DNA from: Podochytrium sp. JEL0797
Lineage: Eukaryota > Chytridiomycota > Chytridiomycetes > Chytridiales > Chytriomycetaceae
NCBI GenBank assembly: GCA_027596195.1
Contig: JADGJG010000010.1
Span: 48,317 to 112,316, forward strand
Direction: 5' to 3'
Length of the DNA stretch: 64,000 nt
The position numbers were made by a program, and so were the translations under genes. Under the pieces are notes generated by a model. That model did no database searches and was not told where the DNA came from. It saw only the letters and a list, made by a program, of their open reading frames with translations. Shown one piece after another: positions 36,224-46,257 of this stretch (its first letter is position 1; each line of letters begins with the position of its first letter).

Positions 36224-37040
36224 ATGGTTGGTTCTCTTTCTCCACAACTTTTCAAAACAAAAAAACCAGTAGTATCAATACCGAAAGAACACAAATCAAA
36301 GAAGTACGTATCCTTCTTCAACATACTCCCAATCGTCCCGATTGACGCCACGCCAAATCTCCAGCGACTGCCACCCCCCCCCCCCCCCCCCAAAGTCGAA
36401 ACCAACCCGGCGTACGACCACCCCACCAAGCGCATGGATGCTACATTTGTCGGCTTCTTCCATCCGACCAAGTTCCAAGCCGCACCAGTGGCCAAAAAAC
36501 CTGCCAGACAGGCACGGATGCTACTCTGGCAATGTCCAAGGCCGAGACGGGACGGCTTTTGTGATTGATTATGTTAGTCTCTCCTTCGGGTGTGTTGGTT
36601 TTATTCCTAACCTTGGCAATTGAGTCTCAGTGCGAGGAGTTGGAGGGAAGCCATTTTCTGACGGACTTGCCTGAGGATGCCCAAGGTGCTCTCCAAGGCA
36701 AAATCGACGCAGCGCTACTGAAGTGGGAAACCACACAGGCAGAATTTAGAAAGATGGATCAGAGCGACCCTAAGTATCCGGATGAAAACTGAGGTGGGGC
36801 GACGGTTCATGGAAGAGTCAACGGTAGGAACACTTCAAGTCCCGTCCACCCGCAGCCGTCGATTCCCGAGGTATGTGGCTCTAGTTTCGTCGAGTCTTGT
36901 TGCCCTCTCGTTTGTTTTCTCAGTCTAAGGCCAAAGGGCGGGTTGGCCGTTTCCTCAGCCTTCTTTATCTGCTTCATCTACTACTGCTGGACCCCTACAG
37001 CCCCAGACAGGGACTTTGAGGCGGAAGTTCAGATGTTTCT
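36224..37040 (+). pseudogene. Possible short gene or gene relic of unknown family
   Basis: A plus-strand ATG at 36224 opens a frame (MVGSLSPQLFKTKKPVV) through an 18-base C run to 36568. A second frame contains GRDGTAFVIDY, followed by a possible intron (GTTAGT at about 36571 to CAG at about 36630) and then EELEGSHFLTDLPEDAQGAL to a stop at 36792. In-frame sequence continues beyond that stop to a possible GTATGT donor near 36872, then a hydrophobic exon (FLSLLYLLHLLLL). The frame change at the C run and the stop at 36790-36792 suggest a degraded gene, or one whose splicing I cannot resolve. No homology recognised. Confidence 0.3.
36374..36391. repeat. 18-base poly(C) tract
   Basis: An uninterrupted run of C at 36374-36391 inside the possible gene relic. 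Length changes here would shift the frame. Confidence 0.9.
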
Positions 37041-37094
37041 CGATCTTTGTTAACTGGAGTGTACGTTTTTTTGGGCCAATCCTAACAAAAAAAG

Positions 37095-37104
37095 GGGGGG
37101 GGGG
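37095..37104. repeat. Poly(G) tract
   Basis: Ten consecutive G after an A run, in the intergenic gap downstream of DRC2. With the C run 700 bases upstream it brackets the degraded region. Confidence 0.9.
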
Positions 37105-37123
37105 CCGCAATATTTTGGCAATA

Positions 37124-37129
37124 TTTATT
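37124..37129 (-). terminator. AATAAA poly(A) signal for DRC2
   Basis: On the minus strand AATAAA lies about 17 bases after the DRC2 stop codon at 37146-37148. Confidence 0.45.
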
Positions 37130-37145
37130 GTAGTATTTTTTCCCA

Positions 37146-38932
37146 TCACATGTGCCGATGCGAAACCTCCACATACGTAATCTGCAACGGCGTACTCACA
37201 CTCTTCAACGGCGCATTCGTCCTCCCATTCACAACCACCAACGGATTCAACTGGTTCAACACGTCCTCGTTCAAACTAATTCCGTCAAGGTATTGACGCA
37301 AAATTGACCGCAGGTTCGCGTTTTCCTCGGTGAGAGATTCTTTTTGTTTGCGCAGCGCGAGAACGTCGAGTGAGATTTTGTTGAAGCGTTTGTTGAATTG
37401 TTGCATTGCGGGGAATTCGGGGGGGAGGATTGTGTCGAGGGTTGGGTCGTGCTTTGTGCGTTTTTTTTTTGGAGTTTGATGAGTGAGTTGGGAATGGGTT
37501 TTGTGAGGAGATCAAAAAGGGGGAAGAGGGACCAACGAAAGTAAATAATAAAAAAATGGATTAGGAAAACTCACAATCGGAGCATTAAACACCTCCTCAC
37601 TCAACGTACTAGCATAAAAAGGAACCACCTTCTCCCTCTCCGTTTCCAACTTTCGATTCATCTCCGCCAACTTGATAATCATCTCAGCCTTCTCAACCTT
37701 CCCTTGCAACTCCTTCAACACGTTGCTCGACAAGATGGTGAGATCCGTCAAGCGTTTGTGTTCGGACTTACGGAACGCGTTCATGCGTCTTTTGAGGGCC
37801 TGGAAGTGCGATTGGATGGCTTCCTTTTCTTCGCGGAGCGTTTTGTTGCGGTCTTCGTAGTCTTTGGAGTTGTTGGAGAGGCGGGATTTGAAGTGGGCGA
37901 TTGTTTCCTGTATGTGTGTGAGTGTGAGTGGGCTGTTTAGCCCTTCCAAGGGGGGATGGTATAAACCTGCAGTTTAATCAATTTTTTCATTTGCTGTTCA
38001 ATCTCTTTGGCGTTCTTGCTGTCCTTTTGTTTGAGATCTTCAAACTGCCGTTTGCGCTCCTCTGTGCTTGAGTTGTACTGGTTCAACGCGGCTTGGAATT
38101 GACGCCATAGGTCCTCGACTGTGCCTTCGAGTTGGATCCGGAGGGCGTGTTTTTCTTCGAGGTTCTAGATGAAGAGTTTAGATGAAAGAGCCACACCCAC
38201 GCACAATTCGTACACACCTTGTTTTTGATGTCGTCCTTTTGTGACGAGTATTCGTGTTTCGCATCCGCTTCCGTTTCTTGAAACTCGGTTTCCATGCGGG
38301 CCACGATTCCCAAGATTTCCGCCTTTTCGAGCGTGTTGTGGGTTTGAAGTTTGGCTCTGTTCAAATTGGAGGAAACGTTCTGTCATCTCCAACAAGCTAT
38401 CACGTTTTTGCTCCCTCACCTCTCCGTGTGAAACTCAGCCTCCAACAACCCCAATTCACTACCAAACTGGTTCTGCAGTGTCGCTAGTCTTCCAAGCTGC
38501 AAGTCGATTAATGTGTCCGTGTTGATGCAGTGGGCTTGGAGGGCCGTTTGGAATTGCTCTTCGGCTTCGAGGAGGTCTCGTTCGAGGGTCGATGTGGCCG
38601 CGTTCTTGCGGTCCATGTGGCGTTCGTGGATTTGTTGGAGGGCAGAGAGTTGGGATTTGAGGTCGGTTACTTTGACTGTTTGGTGTGATGGGTTAAGTTC
38701 GTTTTTCGCGATCGGCGAGAGCTTTTGGGTTTTAAAACGAACCCGTCTTCATAATCTCTCTCCACCTCGCCTGAATCTTGACATTGTTGAGTCGCGAGTT
38801 CTTTTCTTCGAATAGTTGCTTTTCTTTAGCTTTCGCTTTGGCTTCTTCCATCAGTTTGCGACGCGTTTCTTCCTCCTTGAGGAGCTGGGCTTCTGTTTTC
38901 ACGCCCTTTTCTTTCTTTCCCTTTTTGGCCAT
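37146..38932 (-). CDS. CCDC65: Nexin-dynein regulatory complex subunit 2 (DRC2/CCDC65)
   Basis: A coiled-coil scaffold of the axonemal nexin link, acting with DRC1 and DRC4. Exons 38932-38743, 38675-38420, 38356-38218, 38164-37967, 37907-37575 and 37451-37146 give 473 residues (human about 484). The N-terminus [18 protein letters not shown] is basic and followed by continuous heptads. Diagnostic blocks are [39 protein letters not shown] and [20 protein letters not shown], all in the order seen in the animal protein. The C-terminus ends after [17 protein letters not shown]. It lies tail to tail with the dynein gene and head to head with the NDP kinase gene. Confidence 0.93.
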
Positions 38933-39065
38933 TGGTTTGTGTGTTGGGTGGGATGGATGCGATCAGGTTGATTGAAGGTGGTGACGGTTGGAGGAAGTGA
39001 CAATTTTCGCGGTTTTCCCTGGGCATGTGATGAATGAGGCTTCGAAAATCTCCAGTAAAAAACAC
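38933..39065. promoter_or_regulatory. Divergent promoter between DRC2 and NDP kinase
   Basis: 133 bases separate the two start codons. Shared control of an axonemal gene and an NDP kinase is possible but not shown by any motif I can name. Confidence 0.4.
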
Positions 39066-40008
39066 ATGTTCGCCAGAAAAGCTTTGCCATCTGTTGCCCG
39101 CTTTGCGCGCCACGCCTCGACTTCTGCGGCCCCCCGAGTTGCCACGCGTTCCGCGTTTGGAGTTGTTGCTGCTGTTTCTGTTGGAGTGGCTGCTGCCGCA
39201 ATGTACCGCTCGCAAGGTACTTGCTCGCTTGTGCCAGTCCCCCGTGAACTCACTTTTAACATTCTTTGCCAGAACCCGTTGCGTTCTCTGCGCCGCCAAT
39301 CAAAACCGCTGCCGGCGAGAAGGGCAAGATTGAGCGCACCTTCATTGCGATCAAGCCCGACGGTGTCCAAAGAGGCCTTGTCTCCGAAGTGATTAACCGT
39401 TTCGAGAGAAAGGGGTACAAGCTCGTGGCCATCAAGGCGACTGTGCCGTCCAAGGAGCTCGCGGAGGGTGCGTGAATGCGTGGTTTTGGGAGCAAGGGAG
39501 ATTTACGATATCTGATCGTCATTAATTCAGAGCACTACGGAGACCTCAAGGCTAGACCTTTCTACAAGGGTCTTGTCAACTACATGACTTCCGGCAAAGC
39601 GCCTGTTATTGCCATGGTCTGGGAAGGACGTGAGTGACCCCTCTGCGCGTGCGCTTGGCAATTGGAATGCATTTGAACTGACTTTCTATTTGATATATTT
39701 CAGCCGATGTCATTAGACAGGGTCGTCGCATTATTGGAGCCACGAACCCCTTGGATGTGAGTCTCTTTTGCTGCTTTTTTCGCGTTTTTTTGTGATTCTC
39801 TCGAGCTTGTTTTATTAAACATGATCACCACAATTAGGCTGAACCTGGCTCGATCCGTGGAGACTACACCATCTCAGTGGGCAGAAACGCGATCCACGGG
39901 TCCGACTCCTTCGAATCGGCCACGATTGAAATTGGGTTGTGGTTCAAGGCTGAGGAGGTGCACTCGTGGAAGTTTGCGAATGAGGAGTGGGTGATTGCCA
40001 ACAACTGA
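39066..40008 (+). CDS. NDK: Nucleoside diphosphate kinase, probably mitochondrial
   Basis: Exchanges gamma-phosphate between nucleoside tri- and diphosphates through a phosphohistidine. Exons 39066-39216, 39273-39467, 39531-39629, 39704-39756 and 39838-40008 give 222 residues, about 70 more than the minimal enzyme. The extra N-terminus ([19 protein letters not shown]) is a basic presequence, followed by a hydrophobic Ala/Val-rich segment and ending at YRSQ. This suggests a membrane-anchored intermembrane-space form, as in NME4-type or fungal mitochondrial NDK. The catalytic core is complete: [37 protein letters not shown], and NAIHGSDS with the active His. It ends WVIANN. Confidence 0.92.
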
Positions 40009-40053
40009 AGGACTTGTTTTGTGTGGAGAGATCAGAAACAAAAAAAAGAAAAA

Positions 40054-40959
40054 ATGAAGCGTTGCTTCTCGTCGACACCCCTTGGCTTCCAGCTCAAGGC
40101 CTTTGTGCCTCGCACTACTCAACCGACCCGGCCCAATGTGTATGCGAAGCTGAATGCGCAGCTTTCTTCTGGCGAAGTGTCGCCGCTGCTTCCGGTCGAT
40201 GGACAGCGCGCCCTCGAAAACGCAAAGGCGGCCCTGGCTGCGCGGGCGATGCCGCCGGTTTCTTCCGAAGAAGTAGCGCAGAAGAAGCACAGACATCCGC
40301 ATGAAAGCCTTGTTGCGCGTTTGCAAAAGGATGGTGGAGACAAGGTGTTTCTCGTCTTTGATTTCTCTCGATCGATTGCCTTTCTCACCACTCCCCCAGA
40401 TCGTCACTTTCCGCTCAAACGTCTTCCACACGCTCCACTCGCGCTTCGTGCCCCTCCTGTCCGAAGTCAGAGGTCTCCCCCTCAACGATGCCTTCAACGC
40501 TCTCAAATGGAACAAAAAACCAATCTCGAGAAAACTCGTTAAAGCCCTCGAAGATGCCGTCGTGGTCGCAAAACGGGAACACAACTTGGATCTCAACAAG
40601 ACCTATGTCGGTGAGTGAGACTGTGATCTGCGCAGAATCGGAAATCCCTGACCCTACTTGCGACTCCTCCAGCCGACGCATTCATCCAACCCTCCGGCGC
40701 AGTAGTCTCGAAACAATTCATCCAACGTTTCCTCCGTGGACGAGGTCGCTACGGATCCACCCAACACGCCATCACGGGTCTGCTCGAAATTACCCTTCAA
40801 GAACGCGAGGCACCCTTTGCGCGTGTCACGGCCGACCCACTCGAATGGATCCGGAAGCGGTTGCGGGACCGTGTGGCTGGTGGTGCGATTGTGGATGTTG
40901 AGAAGGAGGTGTATGCAAGGTTGAATGAGAAGAGGGTTGTGAAGGAGGTGCATTGTTGA
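40054..40959 (+). CDS. MRPL22: Mitochondrial ribosomal protein uL22m
   Basis: A large-subunit protein lining the peptide exit tunnel. Exons 40054-40344, 40400-40610 and 40673-40959 give 262 residues. The N-terminus (MKRCFSSTPLGFQLKAFVPR) is a mitochondrial presequence. The uL22 fold follows: SEVRGLPLNDAFNALKW, SRKLVKALEDAVVVAKREHN and LNKTYVADAFIQ, then the Arg-rich hairpin RFLRGRGRYGSTQHAITGLL. The C-terminal extension of about 60 residues is typical of mitochondrial forms. It starts 45 bases after the NDP kinase stop, in the same direction, so its promoter must overlap the upstream 3' end. Identification is good. Confidence 0.85.
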
Positions 40960-41015
40960 TGGTTTTCTTTAGCTTGGGTGAAATGCATGATCTAAGATTC
41001 ACTTAAAAAAGAAAC

Positions 41016-41021
41016 AATAAA
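41016..41021 (+). terminator. AATAAA poly(A) signal after uL22m
   Basis: AATAAA lies about 57 bases past the uL22m stop, just before the copia relic. Confidence 0.45.
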
Positions 41022-41054
41022 GAATTGAATCGGGAGTGAACACATTCGCCGGAG

Positions 41055-41651
41055 TTGATTGAAAAGACAATGAAACATGTGCACGAGTTCAAGGTGCGTG
41101 GGCCCACGCGGGTGAAGGACTTCTGCGAACCGTGCATCATTGGGAAGATGCACAGGAGTCCATACAACGAGAAGCACGAGCGGCAAGGAGGAATTCTGAG
41201 CCAAGCGTCTGCGGATCTCGGGTTTCCGGGTAGTGACAAGGACAAGGAGCCGATTGTGGGGAGGAATGGGATTATCGCGTATTTGGGAATCAACATCTAT
41301 CACACGCAGTTGAGGTTGGTGTATGGAGTGAAGTCAAAGAAGGAGTTCAAGAGGAAGATGATGTGGGTGAAGCGAATGTTGGGGGGACAAGTTGGAACGA
41401 TTTCCTCGGACCAAGGTGGCGAATTGAGTGAGAGGTCAGCGGAGGGGACTTCGTGGTTAGAGCAGGCGTGTGAGGAGGCAGATATTCTGCTGGAAGCGAC
41501 GTGCACGGAAGCGCACAACCAGCATGGTGAGATTGACGGGTGGGTTTGGACTGCGATGGACGCGGTTCGCGCAAATCTCGCCGAGACGGGCGCACCAAGG
41601 GAACTGTGGTTCGATACGCTGGAGTGTGAGGTGCAGTGCTGGAACTGGTAG
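41055..41651 (+). mobile_element. Ty1/copia retrotransposon integrase relic
   Basis: An open frame of 198 codons contains a GAG-pre-integrase zinc motif (CEPCIIGKMHRSPY preceded by a His), then an rve-type integrase core. ADLGFPGSD supplies the first Asp and SSDQGGEL the second. The region of EATCTEAHNQHGEID corresponds to the PYTPQQNGVAE segment with the third acid. AMDAVRANLAETGAPRELW matches the conserved helix of copia integrases. Neither gag upstream nor reverse transcriptase downstream is recognisable, and no LTRs are seen. The frame ends shortly after, so this is a fragment. It could equally be a remnant of a larger nested insertion. Confidence 0.75.
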
Positions 41652-42898
41652 AACTATCAAGTTTACGCTCGCCGGGGGGTGACAAGGCGTTTGAGTGTTT
41701 CATGTCTGGCAGACGCTTTGCGAGGCTGGATGGGTTCAAGACGCATATGAATGCCGAAGAAACCCCAGCTTTCCAATTCAAGTTCAGCCTCTCCATCGAA
41801 TTTTTTGTTGTGACCCATTGGTGGAGCCGAACAGCACGAACGCCGAGTTTCAATACGGAAGGGAGAAACGGCAACATTAACTTTGTCTGGTTACGACTTT
41901 TGAGTGGGAATGTTGGGCAGAATGTCACCCCCAAAAAACCGAAAACAGATAAATTGGTTAAATTGCTAATCTCATTTGGTCGTTATAACCTTATATCGGG
42001 GATGAACCTGGGTGAGGAGATTTCAACAAACGGCTTGTCAAAAAAATCGCAGATAGTAATCCCAACTGACAATTCCTCCTCCTCCTCCTCCAAACTTCAG
42101 CTTTTTTATTATTCGCTGTCATAAAGAAAGTAGAATATAGATACCGAAATAATCGATAAAATGGAAAGCGCCATCAACCCTACAACTTAAAATAATTTAG
42201 CAGAGCAGTGAACAGGGGAAAGACAGGGCACAACCACTGACGAAGGCAGTGTGGCGGCGTGTTTTTAGCAGACTTGAATCACACACGGAGTGCAAGCAAT
42301 AGAGGGGTTTCGAGGGGATACGAGACTACAAATTTTTTTCTGGCAGGGTAGCTGGGGGCTTGCTTTCCCTTGAAGGGGGGTTTCACAAGTGGGGTCGTTG
42401 TTGCCGGTGGAAACAGAATCCCACTCGAGCAGTTTGCAGAAAAGTGGTTGTAGATATGATAGTAGGAAAGCGAAACCAGGACTGAAAAATGACTATGTTG
42501 TTGGACCCATTTCGGCGACGCATCCGTTTCTGTGAAACAAGGCCGGCGGGTTTACTACCTAATCGATGCGTGGAGAAAAATTTAAAGTTGAGTATACCTG
42601 CACTGGATCTCACGTTTCGGACATTCCTAACCTTTCATTGCCATGTCGAAAAACATATTCACATGTTGCGAAAACGGAGCCTGGTGCGAAAAGGCTTGAA
42701 AGGAGTGGGGCTGGACTTTGCCCTTTCATCAGCAGTGTTAAATTTGTGAATCAGTCTTGACAATCGCGTGACCCAGTTGGCATCGTTAGTGGTGAAGTCG
42801 CCCACTCCCAGTTTAAACTCGCGTTGTCGACTCGTGAGCAATAATGTCGAGATGGCCATCAAGCGAAGAGAGGAAACGATTTATTCGGTTTTGTGGCA
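41652..42898. other. Intergenic, no gene seen
   Basis: About 1.25 kb of mixed sequence between the copia relic and the next gene. Frames of 60 to 162 codons occur (for example 41636-42124) but none shows a domain or family motif. It is probably degraded transposon or intergenic DNA. Confidence 0.5.
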
Positions 42899-43573
42899 TC
42901 ACTTTGCGCGCTTCTTCATGCGCCAGGCGTCCTCATCTTCGGATTCGGATTCAGATTCTCCATTCGACTCAAACACCGCTTTCGCAGTACTCCGACTAAT
43001 TGCGACCATTGCGCGTTTCTTTTGCAGCGGCTTCGACGGGCCACTTCCAGCTGACTTTTGCCTCAGTTCGCCCAACTTGCCGCGCAGCCTGACGACGCGC
43101 GCCAACAGAGCTTCCTGGGCCTCACCGCGCTCCTCGAGTTCGTTGTCGTCGATGGTTGCGTCAAAGTCGTCGGTTGTGTCGATCGCGGTGTCGTTTGCAT
43201 CGGTTGCGTCGTTGTTTGAATTGTCGGCTGTTTCGAGCGTTTCGTCTTCGCGCAGAAACTGAGCAAATGCGGCCTCTTCCGCGTCGAGCTGCCGGTCGCT
43301 GGCGGGGAGCGAATGTACTGCGAGCGAGGATAGTGCTTCGACTGGCTCGAGGGAGGGAAGCATGGCCACTGCCTCGACTGACTCGGCCTTACTAGGCGGT
43401 GGTGCACGAGCTTCGGCTTCCGCAGTCCTTGCTGTTCGCTGTTCGCTTGCTGCTGCTGCTGCTGCTGCACTTGGCATCGACGTGGTTCTGGCCGCCGTTT
43501 TGCCCGGTGCTTTCGCGCCCGCTGCTGCTGCCTTTTGCTGCCGTTTCTGCTTGAGCAGTTTTCGAGCGTCCAT
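42899..43573 (-). CDS. Low-complexity coiled-coil protein, tentatively ZNF830-like without its zinc finger
   Basis: A single-exon frame of 224 residues. The N-terminus MDARKLLKQKRQQK resembles the start of ZNF830/CCDC16-type splicing proteins. The usual C2H2-like finger does not follow; a Lys/Ala-rich and Ala-repeat stretch takes its place. Downstream, DAEEAAFAQFLRE and the acidic stretch before ELEERGEAQEALLARVVRLR recall the C-terminal part of that family, with a helix ending in LGELRQK. The C-terminus is a basic, Ser/Glu-rich tail (ESNGESESESEDEDAWRMKK). It lies among transposon relics but is itself open and has good codon structure. Family assignment is weak; it may simply be an unknown nuclear protein. 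Confidence 0.45.
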   Translation of the reverse strand: MDARKLLKQKRQQKAAAAGAKAPGKTAARTTSMPSAAAAAAASEQRTARTAEAEARAPPPSKAESVEAVAMLPSLEPVEALSSLAVHSLPASDRQLDAEEAAFAQFLREDETLETADNSNNDATDANDTAIDTTDDFDATIDDNELEERGEAQEALLARVVRLRGKLGELRQKSAGSGPSKPLQKKRAMVAISRSTAKAVFESNGESESESEDEDAWRMKKRAK

Positions 43574-43781
43574 TTGGAGATTTTTGTTTTTTGATCGGCC
43601 TCAAAGACGAGGAATTAAGGATGTCTAACTCTGTTGTGGACCGCATGTATTTTGGGCCTAAGATAGGTGAGCGGTGAGGCCAACAGTATAGAACTGCGAA
43701 CCCAACCACCCTCTGACGTTTTATTTACATAAGAAAATAAAGAAGAGGAGAGTCCAGTCCAAAGGTGCGGAGAAGGGTGAG

Positions 43782-44702
43782 GTGGTTCAAGAAAAGGCTT
43801 TCGGTGAGAAGATGTTGCAGCTCAAAGGGGATGGAAAGTGCTTGATGGTGTCTGGATTCAACTGCCAATGCCATGGGATGTTTCACACTGTGACCATCAC
43901 TCCTGGAAAGAACGACAAAGGGTGGTGGGTTTGCGAGAATCTTGTTGCGCAACTCCGCGAGGACGCGATTCCAGCATTTGAGCAACTTCACCCTGGTATG
44001 GAGGGATACTTCGTCTTTGACCAGTCCATGAACCACTTGAAGAAGCCAAAGGATGGACTCTCAGCAACGGTGTTGATGCAGAAGGATGGTGGGAAGAATG
44101 TTCCCATTATGAGAGATGGGTGGTTTATGGATGGACGGGAGAAACTAGTAGTTGCCTTGTGGGAAGGCAAAGGGGTTGAAAACGATTTTGGAGGAGAGGT
44201 TTGGGCCTGCTGTGGGTGGTGTTGAGGGGAATGGGTTACCAACAAAGAGGGTGTGTTCCAACGGACCTTGCGAGCCCTCTCCGTTCACTTGTTGCCAAGT
44301 CAATCAGTGGAAGAACGAGCCGGATTTTCTGGAGCAAGGGTCCATGTTGGAGGAGGTGTTTAAGGACACACCACACGGAATAGGACTTGGCCCCAAGTTT
44401 CATTGCGAATTGGCATGGATTGAGAATGTTTGGGGGGATATGAAGCGCTTCTGTCGAGCCAACCGCTCCTACAGCTTCTCTGGACTTCATCAAACCCAAG
44501 CGCTTGAGTATGTGAACTTACCAGATGGGCTTGTGAGAACGAAGCGATACTGTCGACAGTGCATGCGGTTGGTGGATGCATATTCCAAGGGATACTCTCT
44601 CGGCCTGGCGGAATTTGCGGCGAAAAAGTACAAAAGCCATAGAATGATCCCTTCTGAGGCTACTATGGCTCAAATCCAGAAGGAATTCGACTTGAGAAAG
44701 TG
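43782..44702 (+). mobile_element. Frameshifted DDE-superfamily transposase, 5' truncated
   Basis: Two overlapping frames form one degraded gene. Frame 1 (43782 to about 44165) has GYFVFDQSMNH, with the second catalytic-type Asp, and VPIMRDGWFMDGR. After a one-base shift near 44165, frame 2 gives LKTILEERFGPA, a Cys pair, EPDFLEQGSMLEEV, and PKFHCELAWIENVWGDMKRF, the conserved block with the catalytic Glu. It then runs SYSFSGL and AAKKYKSHRMIP to a stop at 44702. This pattern is that of the DDE superfamily endonucleases common in fungal genomes. The start of the protein, with the first Asp, is missing. No terminal inverted repeats were found by eye. Confidence 0.75.
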
Positions 44703-44774
44703 ATTTAATAATAATAATGTTGGCCTTGATTGAGCCACTGTACGACGAAATTTCCGCACGCATGGCCAAATCAA

Positions 44775-45405
44775 CCACAACGGCTGTCCTCGCCTTCTCC
44801 CTGAATTTGACCCCAACCCGGCCCTGCAATTTCACTGCTCAAGATCTGATCCCGACATCATCCTCTCGCAGGGTCTTCATAGCCCTTGTCGGGACTCTTG
44901 GAAGGGGCATTTATTTCACGGATCAACCCCTTTTTTCAATGAGCTACGACCACTCGAGGAAAAAAACATTGCTTGTTTTCCAAGTTATGCTTGGCGATTG
45001 CCTCTTTGCTGCTACTCCCATCAAACAACCTCCTTCCAAAGCCGACACTCAAAAGAGAAACCACAATGACGCAACTTTTGATTCCATCATCAGGAGACCA
45101 AATGGCCCAGTGAAAGAATATGTTATTTACGATGGAGCTCAGTGTCTTCCAGTTTACGCCATTTCATATCAGTGCGTTTCTTCTGGATATTTGTGAGTTT
45201 CAATATTCCCTTTTGATTTGTTTATGTTTAAAATCCACCTTTTCTTTTCGGGCAAGATCATTCCAGAGGACCAGCGAATCCGGCCCCCCATTTTGTGTGG
45301 CAAGACCCATCTTGCCAGATTATTGATCCGCCATACCAGGAAAACACAATCTGGAAACACGGCGTGCATCAAGTCTTTTGCAACATGGCCACCTAGGTTT
45401 CGTTC
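44775..45405 (+). pseudogene. Frameshifted PARP-family pseudogene beside the transposase
   Basis: Homology to the PARP array starts near 44785 with LPEFDPNPALQFHCSRSDPD, the His motif, in one frame. Near 44880 a shift moves to the frame carrying TLGRGIYFTDQP (Tyr), LLVFQVMLGDCLF, FDSIIRRPNG, and VKEYVIYDGAQCLPVYAISY (Glu). The intron position is kept but the donor is damaged (ATTTGTGAG). The last exon HFVWQD...NTIWKHGVHQVF ends in a stop at 45404. The N-terminal third is absent. It is closest to the copy at 10723, with the shared NPALxFHC and DHxRGPAN blocks. Confidence 0.75.
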
Positions 45406-45511
45406 CCCTTTTCATGAATTTGGCATGTCTGCATTCTTTGCTTTGTTTCTCGTATACCTTTATCGCAAAAAATATCAGATTTGAAAAAACTGCAATGGAG
45501 TGTTCGACATT

Positions 45512-45865
45512 ATGACTTACCAACGAAACGGCGATGATTCGACGTTTGATTCTATCATTGGGAGGCCCACTACCCCGGGTTCAGCGGGTTCAGCGAACGA
45601 ATACGTTATTCTTTTCGCCTTCCGGTTTGTGCCTTTTCGTATGTGCTTGAATTTAAGGGTGTCCGCAATTGTGGTACCGACCCAGTACCGACCATTGGTG
45701 AGCGCCTGATGGATTTGGAGGAAATTTCTCATTCTTAATTTCTTTGCATAAAAACTCCGTTACAACCCTTTATCTGAAAAGACTCGCAATCACCACTGTT
45801 GTTCCGGTGCACAATGGGGCTGGAAGCTGGAAATACGACTCGCACCAGGTTTTTGAGTGCACGAC
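45512..45865 (+). pseudogene. Second, heavily degraded PARP-family fragment
   Basis: Scattered matches to the family: RNGDDSTFDSIIGRPT and SANEYVI at about 45526-45610, then VVPVHNGAGSWKYDSHQVFE at about 45795-45860 from the last exon. The His and Tyr motifs are gone and the pieces are in different frames. Confidence 0.6.
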
Positions 45866-46257
45866 CCAAGCATGGCCGCCGAAAAGTGATCTCTCCTCCC
45901 CCTCAATTTTGATCATCATATCATCATTTATTGCGGAATGAGAAAAGGGAAAAAATTCAATTTTTTTCTCCCTGAATGAGCACAGAAGCTGTCCTGAAGA
46001 ACGCGGCAGGAACGTGTGTGTCCCCGATCTGAGCGGAAACACAAATATATTTTTTTTCCATCTTGTATTTAAGATGCCCCCCACATCTCTTTTTTCTCTT
46101 CAGTAACACCCCACAGCAGCGAGAGGATAAAAGGAGCGCGATTGAAACGGCAACTGGTTATGTAGAAATTGTAAAAGTAGAACCATTCTTTATTTTGTTG
46201 TTTTGAAAAGTATTCTAAAGTAAATGCTCAAATGAGAAGAAAAAAAAAGCCCAACAT
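45866..46257. other. Intergenic, no gene seen
   Basis: About 390 bases between the PARP fragment and the end of the ABC transporter gene. It is A/T-rich near 46,180-46,250 and holds nothing else I can name. Confidence 0.5.

Noticed and set aside
41636..42124. 162-codon frame after the copia integrase relic
   Set aside because: I looked for reverse transcriptase or the post-integrase copia region and found no motif.
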